Part shown: positions 23,636 to 31,345 of the stretch, piece after piece | Numbering within the stretch: the first letter of the stretch is position 1 | Layout of the letters: every line of letters starts with the position of its first letter | Assembly: GCA_036513415.1 (NCBI GenBank) | Contig: DATBZA010000033.1 | Location: 7,478 to 71,477 of the forward strand | From: 40CM-4-68-19 sp036513415 | GTDB taxonomy: Bacteria; Myxococcota; Myxococcia; Myxococcales; 40CM-4-68-19 | Reading direction: 5' to 3' | DNA: 64,000 bases | Translations under genes and position numbers: made by a program | Notes under the pieces: generated by a model | Database searches by the model: none | Seen by the model: the letters and a program-made list of their open reading frames with translations, nothing else | What the model was told of the DNA's origin: nothing

Positions 23636-24682
23636 TCAGGGCAGGCTGCCGATGTCGATCACGAATCGGTACCGGACGTCATTGCGGAGCATCCGCTCGT
23701 AGGCCTCGTTGATCTCCTGGATCGGGATCACCTCGACGTCCGCCGCGACCTCGTGGGCGGCGCAGTAATCCAGCATCTCCTGCGTCTCGGGGATGCCGCC
23801 GATCATGGAGCCGGCGAGCCGCTTGTTTCCCCCGATCAGCGAGGGCGCGGACACAGGCGTCGGCTCCGGCGGCACGCCCACCAACACCATCGCCGCCTGG
23901 GGGCGCAGCATCCCCAGGTACGCATTGTAGTCGTGCGGAGCCGAGACGGTATCGATGATCAAGTCGAACCGCCCCGCCAGCTTCTTGAACGTCGCCGGCT
24001 CCTTGGTCACCTCGAAGCCATGCGCCCCCAACCGCCGCGCATCCGGCTCCTTCGATCGCGACGTGCTGAGCACCGTCACGTCCGCGCCGAGCGACGCGGC
24101 GAGCTTCACGGCCATGTGGCCGAGTCCGCCCAGCCCGACCACGCCCACGCGATCGCCTTTCTTGGTCTTCCACTGCCGAAGCGGGGAGTACGTGGTGATG
24201 CCGGCGCAGAGCAGCGGAGCGGCGCGCGCCGGATCCAGCGCAGCCGGGACCTTCAGCACATAAGGCTCCGCCACGACGATCTCCCGCGAGTACCCGCCGT
24301 ACGTGGGAGTCTTCCGGTCCATCTCCGTGCTGTTGTAGGTGAACGCCGCGCCCTTCTCGCAGAATTGCTCGAGGCCAGACCGGCACGGCGCGCACTGGCG
24401 GCACGAATCCACGAAGCATCCCACGCCCGCGAACTCGCCCGGCTTGAATTTCGTCACCTGCTTGCCGACCTGCCTGACGCGGCCGATGATTTCGTGCCCT
24501 GGCACCATCGGAAAGGTTTCGCCACCCCACTCGGCTCGGACCTGGTGGAGGTCGCTGTGACAGACGCCGCAGAAGAGGATGTCGATGTGCACGTCGCCGG
24601 GGCCGGGCTGACGGCGATCGATCGTGTACGGCCCGACCGGTTTCCTGGCGGCCGGGGCGGCGTACGCGGAGGTCTTCGGCAT
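23636..24682 (-). CDS. NAD(P)-dependent zinc alcohol dehydrogenase (cinnamyl-alcohol / YahK-like)
   Basis: The ATG at 24682 is preceded by AAAGGAG. The 348 residues show 'CGVCHSDLHQVRAEWG', 'VPGHEIIGRVRQVG', the structural-zinc set 'CRQCAPCRSGLEQFC', 'GYSREIVVAEPYVLKVP', the cofactor motif 'GLGGLGHMAVKLA' and 'IGGNKRLAGSMIGG'. This is the YahK/AdhC aldehyde-reductase branch, usually NADPH-linked, reducing aldehydes to alcohols. 'LSTSRSKEPDARRLGAHGF' follows the cofactor strand. It is divergent from the fructose-importer operon, with a perfect palindrome 36 bp upstream of its start. Confidence 0.9.
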   Translation of the reverse strand: MPKTSAYAAPAARKPVGPYTIDRRQPGPGDVHIDILFCGVCHSDLHQVRAEWGGETFPMVPGHEIIGRVRQVGKQVTKFKPGEFAGVGCFVDSCRQCAPCRSGLEQFCEKGAAFTYNSTEMDRKTPTYGGYSREIVVAEPYVLKVPAALDPARAAPLLCAGITTYSPLRQWKTKKGDRVGVVGLGGLGHMAVKLAASLGADVTVLSTSRSKEPDARRLGAHGFEVTKEPATFKKLAGRFDLIIDTVSAPHDYNAYLGMLRPQAAMVLVGVPPEPTPVSAPSLIGGNKRLAGSMIGGIPETQEMLDYCAAHEVAADVEVIPIQEINEAYERMLRNDVRYRFVIDIGSLP

Positions 24683-24718
24683 GTGAATCTCCTTTATCTC
24701 CATGGATGTCCGTCCGGC

Positions 24719-24733
24719 TTGCGCGATGCGCAA
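24719..24733. promoter_or_regulatory. Palindrome in the divergent adh/frc promoter region
   Basis: TTGCGC-GAT-GCGCAA at 24719-24733 is a perfect inverted repeat with a 3-base centre. It sits 36 bp before the leftward alcohol dehydrogenase start and 170 bp before frcB. Size and symmetry suit a helix-turn-helix repressor, but no regulator gene adjoins, so the binder is unknown. Confidence 0.45.
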
Positions 24734-24836
24734 AAGATTCCCGACAGACCCCCGGGGCTTGCGCCCCAACTCGCCGACAGGGTAATGCACAGCGGAATCG
24801 TTGTGTCTACAGCAGGCTCCCGGCGAGCGGCGCCGT

Positions 24837-24869
24837 CCAGCTCGGAAACGTTTTTGTGTCCCGAGCTGG
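24837..24869 (+). promoter_or_regulatory. Inverted repeat in the frc leader
   Basis: CCAGCTCGG at 24837-24845 and CCGAGCTGG at 24861-24869 are perfect 9-bp arms around a 15-base centre that contains a T-run. It ends 34 bp before the frcB ATG. It could be an operator or an RNA hairpin in the 5' leader controlling this sugar operon. The sequence alone does not decide which. Confidence 0.5.
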
Positions 24870-24903
24870 CTCCGCCTGCCGCCTTCCAGCGGAGGCGTCC
24901 CCG

Positions 24904-25869
24904 ATGAACGCGAAGATGCTCCTGAAACTCTCCCTGCTCTGCGCGGCATTCCCCGCGCTCGGCGCTGACCAAATCGTCGTCGGCCTCATCACCAAGACCG
25001 AGACCAACCCCTTCTTCGTGAAGATGAAGGAGGGCGCCCAGGCGGCCGCGAAGAAGGACGGCGCCAAGCTCATGACCGGCGCCGGCAAGTTCGACGGCGA
25101 CAACGCCAGCCAGGTGACGGCCATCGAGAACATGATGTCCGGCGGCGCCAAGGCCATCCTGATCACGCCGAGCGACACCAAGGCGATCGTCCCCGCCGTG
25201 AAGAAGGCGCGCAGCGCTGGAGTGCTGGTGATCGCCCTGGACACGCCGACCGAGCCCCAGGACGCCACCGACGCCCTCTTCGCCACCGACAACTTCAAGG
25301 CGGGGGTGCTCATCGGCGAGTACGCGAAGGCCGCCATGGCCGGCAAGCCGGCCAAGATCGCGACGCTCGACCTGGCTCCCGGCATCACCGTCGGCCAGCT
25401 TCGCCACGACGGCTTCCTCAAGGGCTACGGCATCCAGGAGGGCGACCCCCAGATCGTCTGCAGCCAGGACACCCGCGGCGATCAGGCGAAGGGGCAGACC
25501 GCGATGGAGAACTGCCTGCAGAAGGCCCCCGACATCAACCTCGTCTACACCATCAACGAGCCCGCAGCGGCGGGCGCGTACCAGGCGCTCAAGTCGGCAG
25601 GCAAGGCCAAGGGCGTCCTGATCGTCTCGGTGGACGGCGGCTGCGTGGGCGTGAAGAACGTGAAGTCCGGCCACCTCGCCGCGACCTCGCAGCAGTACCC
25701 GCTCAAGATGGCCGTCATGGGCGTCGATGCGGGGGTCGAGTACGCGAAGACCGGAAAGAAGGCGTCCGGCTACACCGACACCGGCGTTACGCTCATCACC
25801 GACAAGCCCATGTCCGGCGTAGACAGCAAGGACACGAAGTTCGGAACCGCGAACTGCTGGGGCAAGTGA
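24904..25869 (+). CDS. frcB: Sugar ABC transporter periplasmic binding protein, FrcB-like
   Basis: The ATG at 24904 follows GGAGGCG; the open frame upstream is non-coding. The 321 residues start with a signal peptide (about 1-20, 'LLCAAFPALGA') and a mature N-terminus 'DQIVVGLITKTETNPFFVKMKEGA' typical of fructose/ribose CUT2 binding proteins. 'ATDNFKAGVLIGEYAKA' and 'CSQDTRGDQAKGQTAMENCLQKAPDINLVYTINEPAAAGAYQALK' match FrcB of rhizobia. The gene order B-C-A-K with a single-domain ATPase and a fructokinase supports fructose. Sugar specificity is inferred from context. Confidence 0.78.
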   Translation: MNAKMLLKLSLLCAAFPALGADQIVVGLITKTETNPFFVKMKEGAQAAAKKDGAKLMTGAGKFDGDNASQVTAIENMMSGGAKAILITPSDTKAIVPAVKKARSAGVLVIALDTPTEPQDATDALFATDNFKAGVLIGEYAKAAMAGKPAKIATLDLAPGITVGQLRHDGFLKGYGIQEGDPQIVCSQDTRGDQAKGQTAMENCLQKAPDINLVYTINEPAAAGAYQALKSAGKAKGVLIVSVDGGCVGVKNVKSGHLAATSQQYPLKMAVMGVDAGVEYAKTGKKASGYTDTGVTLITDKPMSGVDSKDTKFGTANCWGK

Positions 25870-25876
25870 TCGCGCC

Positions 25877-26866
25877 GTGATCCCCGATGTCGCCACCGCT
25901 CCGCCGGCCCGCGGCAGGCTCCTCGAGCGCCTGCCGCCGGTCGCCACCCTCGGCCCGCTGGTGGCGCTGTTCCTCGCCTGCGCCTTCTTCGCATCGCAGA
26001 GCGACCGGTTCCTGAGCGGCTCCAACTTCTCGCTCATCCTCCAACAAGTGATGGTGGTGGGGGTGGTGGCGATCGGGCAGACCCTGGTCATCCTCACTGC
26101 CGGAATCGATCTCTCCTGCGGCATGCTGATGGCGCTGGGATCGATCGTGATGACCAAGCTCGCGGTGGACTACGAGATGAGCCCGCTCCTCGCGATCCTC
26201 TGCGGGCTGATGGCGAGCACGGCCTTCGGCTTCCTCAATGGCGCGCTCATCACCCGGGTGAAGCTGCCGGCGTTCATCGTGACGCTCGGCACGCTCAACA
26301 TCGCCTTCGCGATCACCCAGATCTACTCGAAGTCGCAGACCGTCTCGGGCCTGCCCGAGGCACTCGAGTTCTTTGGCCGGACCTTCAGCATCGGCGAGAC
26401 CGCGGTCACCTACGGCACGGTCTTGATGATCGTCATGTACCTCATCACCTGGTTCATCCTGCGCGACACCGCGCCGGGGCGGCACATCTACGCGCTCGGC
26501 AACAACGCCGAGGCGACGCGGCTGATGGGGATCGACACCCGGCGGATGCTGCTTTGCATCTACACGATCGCCGGCCTCCTCTACGGCGTGGCCGGGCTCT
26601 TGCTCGTGGCCCGCACCGGCGTCGGCGACCCGCAGGCGGGCCAGACCGACAACCTCGACAGCATCACCGCCGTGGTCCTCGGCGGCACCAGCCTCTTCGG
26701 CGGTCGGGGCAGCATCCTCGGGACGCTCCTGGGCGCCCTCATCGTCGGCGTGTTCCGGAACGGCCTGACGCTGATGGGCGTGGCCTCCGTCTACCAGATC
26801 CTCATCACCGGCATCCTGGTGATCCTCGCAGTCACCACCGACCAACTTTCACGGCGCAAGGGGTAG
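25877..26866 (+). CDS. frcC: Sugar ABC transporter permease, FrcC-like (CUT2)
   Basis: The GTG at 25877 starts 7 bp after the frcB stop. The 329-residue CUT2 permease has about eight to ten membrane helices and the family segments 'GQTLVILTAGIDLSCGMLMALGSI', 'GFLNGALITRVKLPAFIVTLGTLNI', 'GRHIYALGNNAEATRLMGIDTRRM' and 'DSITAVVLGGTSLFGGRGSILGTLLGALIVGVFRNGL'. It forms the membrane channel with the following ATPase. Only 4 bp separate its stop from the frcA start. Confidence 0.85.
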   Translation: MIPDVATAPPARGRLLERLPPVATLGPLVALFLACAFFASQSDRFLSGSNFSLILQQVMVVGVVAIGQTLVILTAGIDLSCGMLMALGSIVMTKLAVDYEMSPLLAILCGLMASTAFGFLNGALITRVKLPAFIVTLGTLNIAFAITQIYSKSQTVSGLPEALEFFGRTFSIGETAVTYGTVLMIVMYLITWFILRDTAPGRHIYALGNNAEATRLMGIDTRRMLLCIYTIAGLLYGVAGLLLVARTGVGDPQAGQTDNLDSITAVVLGGTSLFGGRGSILGTLLGALIVGVFRNGLTLMGVASVYQILITGILVILAVTTDQLSRRKG

Positions 26867-26870
26867 AGCG

Positions 26871-27662
26871 ATGGCCCAGCTGAGTAATTGTCCCGTCCTC
26901 GAAGCGCGCCGCCTGGTCAAGCGCTACGGCCAGGTCACCGCGCTCGACGGCGCGGACTTCCTGCTCTTCTCCGGCGAGATCCTCGCGGTCATCGGCGACA
27001 ACGGCGCCGGAAAGTCCACGCTCATCAAGGCGCTCTCCGGCGCCATCATCCCCGACGCCGGCGAGATCCTGCTCGACGGGAAACCGATCCACTTCCACAG
27101 CCCGCTCGACGCGCGGAGGCAGGGCATCGAGACCGTCTACCAGGACCTGGCAGTGGCGCCGGCCATGTCCATCGCCGAGAACCTGTTCCTGGGGCGCGAG
27201 GCGAAGAGGACCGGCCTGCTGGGCTGGATCGGGGCCCTCGACAAGAAGCGGATGCTGGCCGAGGCGACCCGGCACATGCAGATGCTCAAGATCGGCATCC
27301 GCTCGATGAAGCAGGCGGTGGAGACGCTCTCCGGCGGCCAGCGCCAGGGCGTGGCGGTGGCCCGCAGCGCGGCCTTTGCCCGGCACGTGGTGATCATGGA
27401 CGAGCCCACCGCCGCGCTCGGCGTCAAGGAGAGCAACATGGTGCTCGATCTCATCCGCCGGGTGCGTGAGCGCGGGTTGCCCGTCATCCTCATCAGCCAC
27501 AACATGCCTCACGTGTTCGAGATCGCCGACCGGATTCACATCGCGCGGCTGGGAAAGCGGGCGTGCGTGGTGAACCCCAAGCACATCAGCATGTCCGATA
27601 CAGTCGCGGTAATGACGGGCGCGAAGCGGCCGGAGGAACTGCCGCCGCAGGCGCTCGCGTAG
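26871..27662 (+). CDS. frcA: Sugar ABC transporter ATPase, single-domain, FrcA-like
   Basis: The 263 residues hold one nucleotide-binding domain: Walker A GDNGAGKST (about 38-46), Q-loop in 'ETVYQDLAVAPAMSIAENLFLG', signature LSGGQRQGVAVARS, Walker B VVIMDEPTAALG and the H-loop 'ILISHNM'. Most CUT2 importers have a double-domain ATPase. A single-domain ATPase paired with a CUT2 permease is the hallmark of the Frc-type system, so this protein would act as a homodimer. It lies in the frc operon between permease and kinase genes. Confidence 0.85.
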   Translation: MAQLSNCPVLEARRLVKRYGQVTALDGADFLLFSGEILAVIGDNGAGKSTLIKALSGAIIPDAGEILLDGKPIHFHSPLDARRQGIETVYQDLAVAPAMSIAENLFLGREAKRTGLLGWIGALDKKRMLAEATRHMQMLKIGIRSMKQAVETLSGGQRQGVAVARSAAFARHVVIMDEPTAALGVKESNMVLDLIRRVRERGLPVILISHNMPHVFEIADRIHIARLGKRACVVNPKHISMSDTVAVMTGAKRPEELPPQALA

Positions 27663-27683
27663 CGCGCAAGCGAGGTAGAAGCC

Positions 27684-28619
27684 ATGGCGAGCGCGGCCAG
27701 CTACGTCGTTTTCGGAGAGGCGCTCACCGATTTCATCCAGGAGAGTGCCGGCCGCTGGCGCAGCGTGGCCGGGGGTTCACCCTGGAACGTCGCGCGCGTG
27801 GGCGCCCGGCTCGGTCTCCCGACAGCGTTCGCCGGCGCGGTGGGCAAAGACGTGTTCGGAGAAGAGCTGCTGCGTCTCTCGCGCGCAGCCGGCCTCGACC
27901 CGCGCTTCGTCCAGCAGGTCGACCGGCTTCCCCTGCTCGCGATGGTGGTCTCGAAGCATCCGCCGCAGTACTTCTTCATCGGGGAGAACAGCGCCGATCT
28001 CCACTTCGACCCGGCCGCGCTGCCGAAGGGCTGGGTCGAAGCCGCCGAGGTCGTGCACTTCGGCTCGCTCGGCCTCGTGCGCGAGCCTCTCGCCTCCCGC
28101 CTCGTGGCAGTGGCGGAGAGAGTGCGCGCCGCCGGCAGGCGCATCGCCTTCGATCCGAACTACCGGAACCTCATGACTGAAGCCTATCGTCCCACGCTGC
28201 GACGGATGGCGGAGCTGGCCGACTACATCAAGGTCTCGGACGAGGATCTGAGCGGCCTCTTTCCCGGCACCGACCCCGCGGTAGCGCTGGCACAGCTCCG
28301 TGCCTGGTCGCCGCGGGCGAGCTTCCTCTTCACACACGGCGAGACGGGGCTGGAGCTGATCTCGCCGGAGCGGCAGGTGACGCAACCGGCCTTCCGGGTG
28401 ACGGTCGCGGACACGGTGGGAGCGGGGGATGCGAGCATGGCGGGCTGGATGTTCAGCGTGATCACGCGCCCTGACGCGACCCTCGAGGCCCACGCGGCGT
28501 TCGCAGCGGCGGCCGCGGCGGTTGCGTGCCAGCATCATGGCGCGTACGCGCCGACGCTCGACGAGGTGACCTCTTTCCTCGCGGCGCGCGGGCGGCAGGC
28601 AGCCAGTCCGGGCGGTTGA
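27684..28619 (+). CDS. frcK: Carbohydrate kinase, PfkB family (fructokinase, FrcK-like)
   Basis: The 311-residue PfkB kinase has 'GGSPWNVARVGARLGLPTAFAGAVGKDVFGEELL' (sugar-binding Gly-Gly motif) and the C-terminal catalytic signature 'VADTVGAGDASMAGWM' with the catalytic Asp and anion hole (about 237-250). As the last gene of the operon it would phosphorylate the sugar imported by FrcBCA, presumably fructose to fructose-6-phosphate. The assignment to fructose is contextual; sequence alone says ribokinase-family sugar kinase. A convergent gene follows after a hairpin. Confidence 0.82.
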   Translation: MASAASYVVFGEALTDFIQESAGRWRSVAGGSPWNVARVGARLGLPTAFAGAVGKDVFGEELLRLSRAAGLDPRFVQQVDRLPLLAMVVSKHPPQYFFIGENSADLHFDPAALPKGWVEAAEVVHFGSLGLVREPLASRLVAVAERVRAAGRRIAFDPNYRNLMTEAYRPTLRRMAELADYIKVSDEDLSGLFPGTDPAVALAQLRAWSPRASFLFTHGETGLELISPERQVTQPAFRVTVADTVGAGDASMAGWMFSVITRPDATLEAHAAFAAAAAAVACQHHGAYAPTLDEVTSFLAARGRQAASPGG

Positions 28620-28629
28620 GGCGGGGGCG

Positions 28630-28656
28630 AAAAAAAAGGGCGGCCTTTGGCCGCCC
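28630..28656 (-). terminator. Rho-independent terminator of the leftward ABM gene
   Basis: GGGCGGCC (28638-28645), TTT, GGCCGCCC (28649-28656) is a perfect 8-bp stem with a 3-base loop. On the minus strand it is followed by eight T (the A-run at 28630-28637). It lies 26 bp beyond the stop of the gene at 28682-28996 and 11 bp after the frcK stop. On the plus strand it lacks a trailing U-run, though it may still slow readthrough. Confidence 0.85.
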
Positions 28657-28681
28657 TCGACGAACGAACGCGAAATGCTAT

Positions 28682-28996
28682 TTACGCGCGAGCGGCGATC
28701 TTGTGAAAGGTCGAGTTGGAGACCTCATAATTCTGCAGCTGAGGAGTTCCCTCGACGACCTTTCCCAGCGCCTTCAGCACTTCCGGATAGCCCGTGCGGC
28801 TGTAGGCTTCCGCGTTCTCCTTCGACTGCCAGAAGCTGATTGCGTACGCTTCCGTTCCGCCCGGGACGACGAACGCAACTTCGTCCTGGAAACCCTCTTG
28901 CTTTCGAAGCATCGGAAGGACTTCCTTCTCAAGCGTCTGGGTGAACTGCGCGGTGCTGTTGGGCTTGAGCTGGATCCGAACGTTTCGTGCGAACAT
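28682..28996 (-). CDS. Antibiotic biosynthesis monooxygenase (ABM) domain protein
   Basis: The 104-residue protein has the dimeric ferredoxin-like ABM fold: 'MFARNVRIQLKPNSTAQFTQTLEKEVLPMLRKQEGFQDEVAFVVPGG' and 'AYAISFWQSKENAEAYSRTGYPEVLKALGKVVEGTPQLQNYEV'. Relatives are small monooxygenases or heme- or quinone-handling proteins; 'SFWQSKENAEAYSRTGYPEVLK' is characteristic of the family. GAGGAGG precedes the ATG and a clear terminator follows the stop, so it is a monocistronic gene. No substrate can be given. Confidence 0.85.
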   Translation of the reverse strand: MFARNVRIQLKPNSTAQFTQTLEKEVLPMLRKQEGFQDEVAFVVPGGTEAYAISFWQSKENAEAYSRTGYPEVLKALGKVVEGTPQLQNYEVSNSTFHKIAARA

Positions 28997-29178
28997 GATT
29001 AGCCTCCTCGGGCTGGTGCTGGCTAAGTTGTGAGGATGTCCGGGAAGATCTGACTTAGTTCAGAAGACCCGATCGCGAGCAGATCTGCTCAGCGGCATCC
29101 TGGAGTCTAAGGGGTCACCGCCGCAGGCGCGAGGAAATCGACATCCGCGAGCCAGGGCACCTCTTCGCCGCGGCCTTT

Positions 29179-29586
29179 CTATTCGCCCGCCGGCCGGCGG
29201 CGCTGAAGGAAGCTCCTGATTTTGGCCTCCAGGTCGTCAGGCAGGCAGGGCTTGTCGAGAGAAAGGTCGCCACCTGCTGCCCGAACCGCCTGATGCGCGT
29301 TCTCACCAACGGAAGCCGAGAGGGTGATGATCGGAACCTCCTTGGTGGCGGGACGGCTGCGCAGCGAGCGGATGACGGTGATGCCGTCGACCTTGGGAAG
29401 CGCGAGGTCGAGCACGATCAGATCGAAGTGTTCTTTCTCGGCTCGCTCGAGCGCCTCTTCTCCATCCTTTGCGGTGACGACCAGGTACCCGGCGAAGGAC
29501 AGCATCTCCGCGTACATCTCGCGCGAATCAGCGTAGTCGTCGACGATCAAGATGTGGGCAGCCGGCCGCTGTTCGCTCTCGACCAT
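29179..29586 (-). CDS. Single-domain response regulator (CheY-like receiver)
   Basis: The 135 residues are a lone receiver domain. The acidic pair is in 'ILIVDDYADSREMY', the phospho-acceptor Asp in 'FDLIVLDLALPKVDG' (about 57), a Thr in 'PIITLSAS' and the conserved Lys in 'LSLDKPCLPDDL'. There is no output domain. Such proteins work in phosphorelays or by direct binding. No kinase gene is adjacent. The short tail is 'RRRPAGE'. Family assignment is firm; partner unknown. Confidence 0.9.
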   Translation of the reverse strand: MVESEQRPAAHILIVDDYADSREMYAEMLSFAGYLVVTAKDGEEALERAEKEHFDLIVLDLALPKVDGITVIRSLRSRPATKEVPIITLSASVGENAHQAVRAAGGDLSLDKPCLPDDLEAKIRSFLQRRRPAGE

Positions 29587-29738
29587 GCCATCCTCTTAAG
29601 TCCGCCACCGCGGTCCGGGCACCCCGCTTGCGTTCACGGTTCAACTCGAAAAGCGACATCCTCGTTCGCTGCCGGACAGCCGGGGAGCGCGATTTCACAG
29701 AGGGTGCGTGGTGCTCATGGGTATTCGTACGCAGCCTG

Positions 29739-30056
29739 ATGGCGTTGGCTCGCGTCGCCGCCAGCCTGGATGCATTGATTGAAATGGGACGCCGCCTCGG
29801 GCTGCGCGCCCAGGTACAGGAGCGCCTCCTGGCGGTGCTCGACGCAGCGCTCGAGATGCGGAAGTTGCCCGGTGGCAGCGTAGACGGAACCGCACCGCTG
29901 ATCCTGCGCGTTGCAGACGTCGAGGTCGCCTATGCGTTGGATCTCGACAACGAGGCCGTGCACATCCTTTCCGTGGATGCCTTCAGGGACGGCAAGGCCG
30001 AAGACCACTGGCCTTTCGGCTGGCGTTCACTCGGGGAACCGAGCTCACGATCCTAG
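29739..30056 (+). CDS. Hypothetical protein
   Basis: An ATG at 29739 gives 105 residues with a helical N-terminal half ('ASLDALIEMGRRLGLRAQVQERLLAVLDAALEMRKLP') and a beta-rich C-terminal half ('LILRVADVEVAYALDLDNEAVHILSVDAF'). The latter faintly recalls RelE/ParE-type toxins but without enough match to name it. The frame is open further upstream to 29628. No clear ribosome-binding site precedes the chosen start. Repeat copy C begins 28 bp after its stop. Confidence 0.4.
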   Translation: MALARVAASLDALIEMGRRLGLRAQVQERLLAVLDAALEMRKLPGGSVDGTAPLILRVADVEVAYALDLDNEAVHILSVDAFRDGKAEDHWPFGWRSLGEPSSRS

Positions 30057-30084
30057 GCGCCTACCGTTCGTTGACCTCCACGGA

Positions 30085-30115
30085 TGACGCGGTGCGGCCC
30101 GCCCTGGAACGAGTT
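30085..30115 (+). repeat. Dispersed 31-bp intergenic repeat, copy C
   Basis: This copy runs TGACGCGGTGCGG, CCCGCCCTGGAACG, ACGAGTT. It differs from copy B at three positions, two of which (CTGGAACG for CCGGGACG) lie in the right half. Unlike copies A, B and D it is not directly in front of a leftward gene; it follows a rightward gene and precedes a small rightward secreted-peptide gene by 100 bp. Confidence 0.6.
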
Positions 30116-30215
30116 GCCCTGTGTGGCGCGAAACATCTCCTCCGCTGGGTCACTGTCCGAGGCATGCGCACATGCGCAGCCTTCGCGCGCCGCTCAAGAG
30201 TGCGAGGGATCGCCG

Positions 30216-30380
30216 ATGCGCATGCAGCTTTCCGTGGTGACCAAGACCTGGATCTGGATCGTGCTCGCCCTGACTGCGGGCGCCGCAACCGGGATCGTCA
30301 GCGCCGATCGCCCTGCTCAGACCGGGGACGCCGCCTCGACCGCGGCCGGTTCCGCAGTGGCCAGGGCCTTCGTTCCGTGA
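30216..30380 (+). CDS. Small secreted or membrane-anchored peptide
   Basis: The ATG at 30216 has GAGGG 7 bp upstream. The 54 residues begin 'MRMQLSVVTKTWIWIVLALTAG', a basic end followed by an 18-residue hydrophobic segment, then an Ala/Asp-rich tail ending 'AVARAFVP'. It could be a signal-peptide-bearing peptide or a single-pass membrane peptide. It has no recognisable family. Gene status rests on the ribosome-binding site and composition only. Confidence 0.4.
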   Translation: MRMQLSVVTKTWIWIVLALTAGAATGIVSADRPAQTGDAASTAAGSAVARAFVP

Positions 30381-30416
30381 TGACCGCCGCATCGGACCTT
30401 CGCCGATCCTACCGGA

Positions 30417-31223
30417 TCAGACTGTCGGCACCGTGCCTCCATCGATGACGTACTCGCTTCCATGAATCGCGGCGGCTCGCTCCGAAGCCAGGAAAGCCAC
30501 GAGCTCAGCGACCTCATCGGGGCGAGCAGGGCGGCCCACCGGGATCCCGCCGAGCGAATCCATCAGGCCCTGTCGAGCGGCGTGTTCATCCAGGCCACGC
30601 TGCGCGGCGAGGCGAACGATCAGTCCGTGTGCGGCCGTCGTTTCGGTGAAGCCGGGCGCGACCGTGTTCACGCGCACCCCCTTCGGTCCCACTTCCTTCG
30701 ATAGCCCTTTGCTGTAAGTCGTCAGCGCGGCCTTGGCGGCCGCGTAGGCGAGCGTTGCCTCGAACAGCGGCAAGCGCCGCTGGATGGACGTGATGTGGAT
30801 GATGACGCCCGATCGCCGTTCGAGCATCCCGGGAAGCAGAGCGCGATCGAGGCGGACCGCGGCCAGGAGATTCCCATCGAGAGCCTGCCCCCAATCTTCG
30901 TCGCCGAGGACGGCGAAGCCGCCGCTGGGCGCGGAGGATCCGCCCACGTTATGGACGAGGAGGTCGACGCCGCCGAACTGGTCCAGAACGCTACGGACGA
31001 TGTTCTCGATACCGGCTGCCGTACTCACGTCGGCCCGGACGAACAGGTCGGGAGCCTGGCCTTCCGGCAGCTCGCTCCGGGCCGTAGTCGCGACTCTCGC
31101 CCCGCCGGCAGCCAGGCGCCGCACGATGGCTTCGCCGATGCCCTTCGTGCCGCCGGTCACGAGTGCGCGCTTGCGGTGGAACTCCCTCGGATCGATCACG
31201 AATCGCCACGCGCCCGGCATCAT
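30417..31223 (-). CDS. SDR family oxidoreductase
   Basis: The 268-residue classical SDR shows the cofactor motif TGGTKGIG (about 22-29), 'VHNVGGSSAPSGG' in place of the usual NAG, the catalytic Ser in 'IIHITSIQRR' and YxxxK in 'YAAAKAALTTYSKGL' (about 158-162). 'SKEVGPKGVRVNTVAPGFTETTAAHGL' and the end 'HGSEYVIDGG' are typical. 'VATTARSELP' after strand 2 suggests NADPH. It is divergent from an HxlR regulator gene, a common arrangement for redox-inducible SDR genes. Confidence 0.88.
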   Translation of the reverse strand: MMPGAWRFVIDPREFHRKRALVTGGTKGIGEAIVRRLAAGGARVATTARSELPEGQAPDLFVRADVSTAAGIENIVRSVLDQFGGVDLLVHNVGGSSAPSGGFAVLGDEDWGQALDGNLLAAVRLDRALLPGMLERRSGVIIHITSIQRRLPLFEATLAYAAAKAALTTYSKGLSKEVGPKGVRVNTVAPGFTETTAAHGLIVRLAAQRGLDEHAARQGLMDSLGGIPVGRPARPDEVAELVAFLASERAAAIHGSEYVIDGGTVPTV

Positions 31224-31284
31224 GTTGGCTCCTTCTGGGCCGCGGCTGCGGACCAGCTGACGGCCTTTCGATGTCCGGAAACTT

Positions 31285-31345
31285 CACTTACACTTACCGG
31301 ATGTCAAGAACGCACCGAAAAGTAAGGTACCAACCGAAAAGTAAG
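31285..31345 (+). promoter_or_regulatory. Tandem CTTAC / GTAAG motifs around the HxlR start, probable autoregulatory sites
   Basis: Two adjacent CACTTA hexamers lie at 31285-31296 just before the ATG at 31301. A 13-bp direct repeat ACCGAAAAGTAAG occurs at 31314-31326 and 31333-31345, a 19-bp period, inside the first codons. GTAAG-type elements in both orientations are typical of HxlR-family operators. The set would sit over the SDR and HxlR promoters. Confidence 0.45.

Noticed and set aside
29715..30008. A 97-codon minus-strand frame opposite the hypothetical gene at 29739
   Set aside because: No ribosome-binding site and no family features; the plus-strand frame has a more protein-like composition.
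10581..30115. Dispersed repeat as a sigma-54 promoter (CTGGAACG...GTTGC in copy C)
   Set aside because: Spacing between the GG and GC elements is 8, not the required 10, and copies A and D do not keep the GC.
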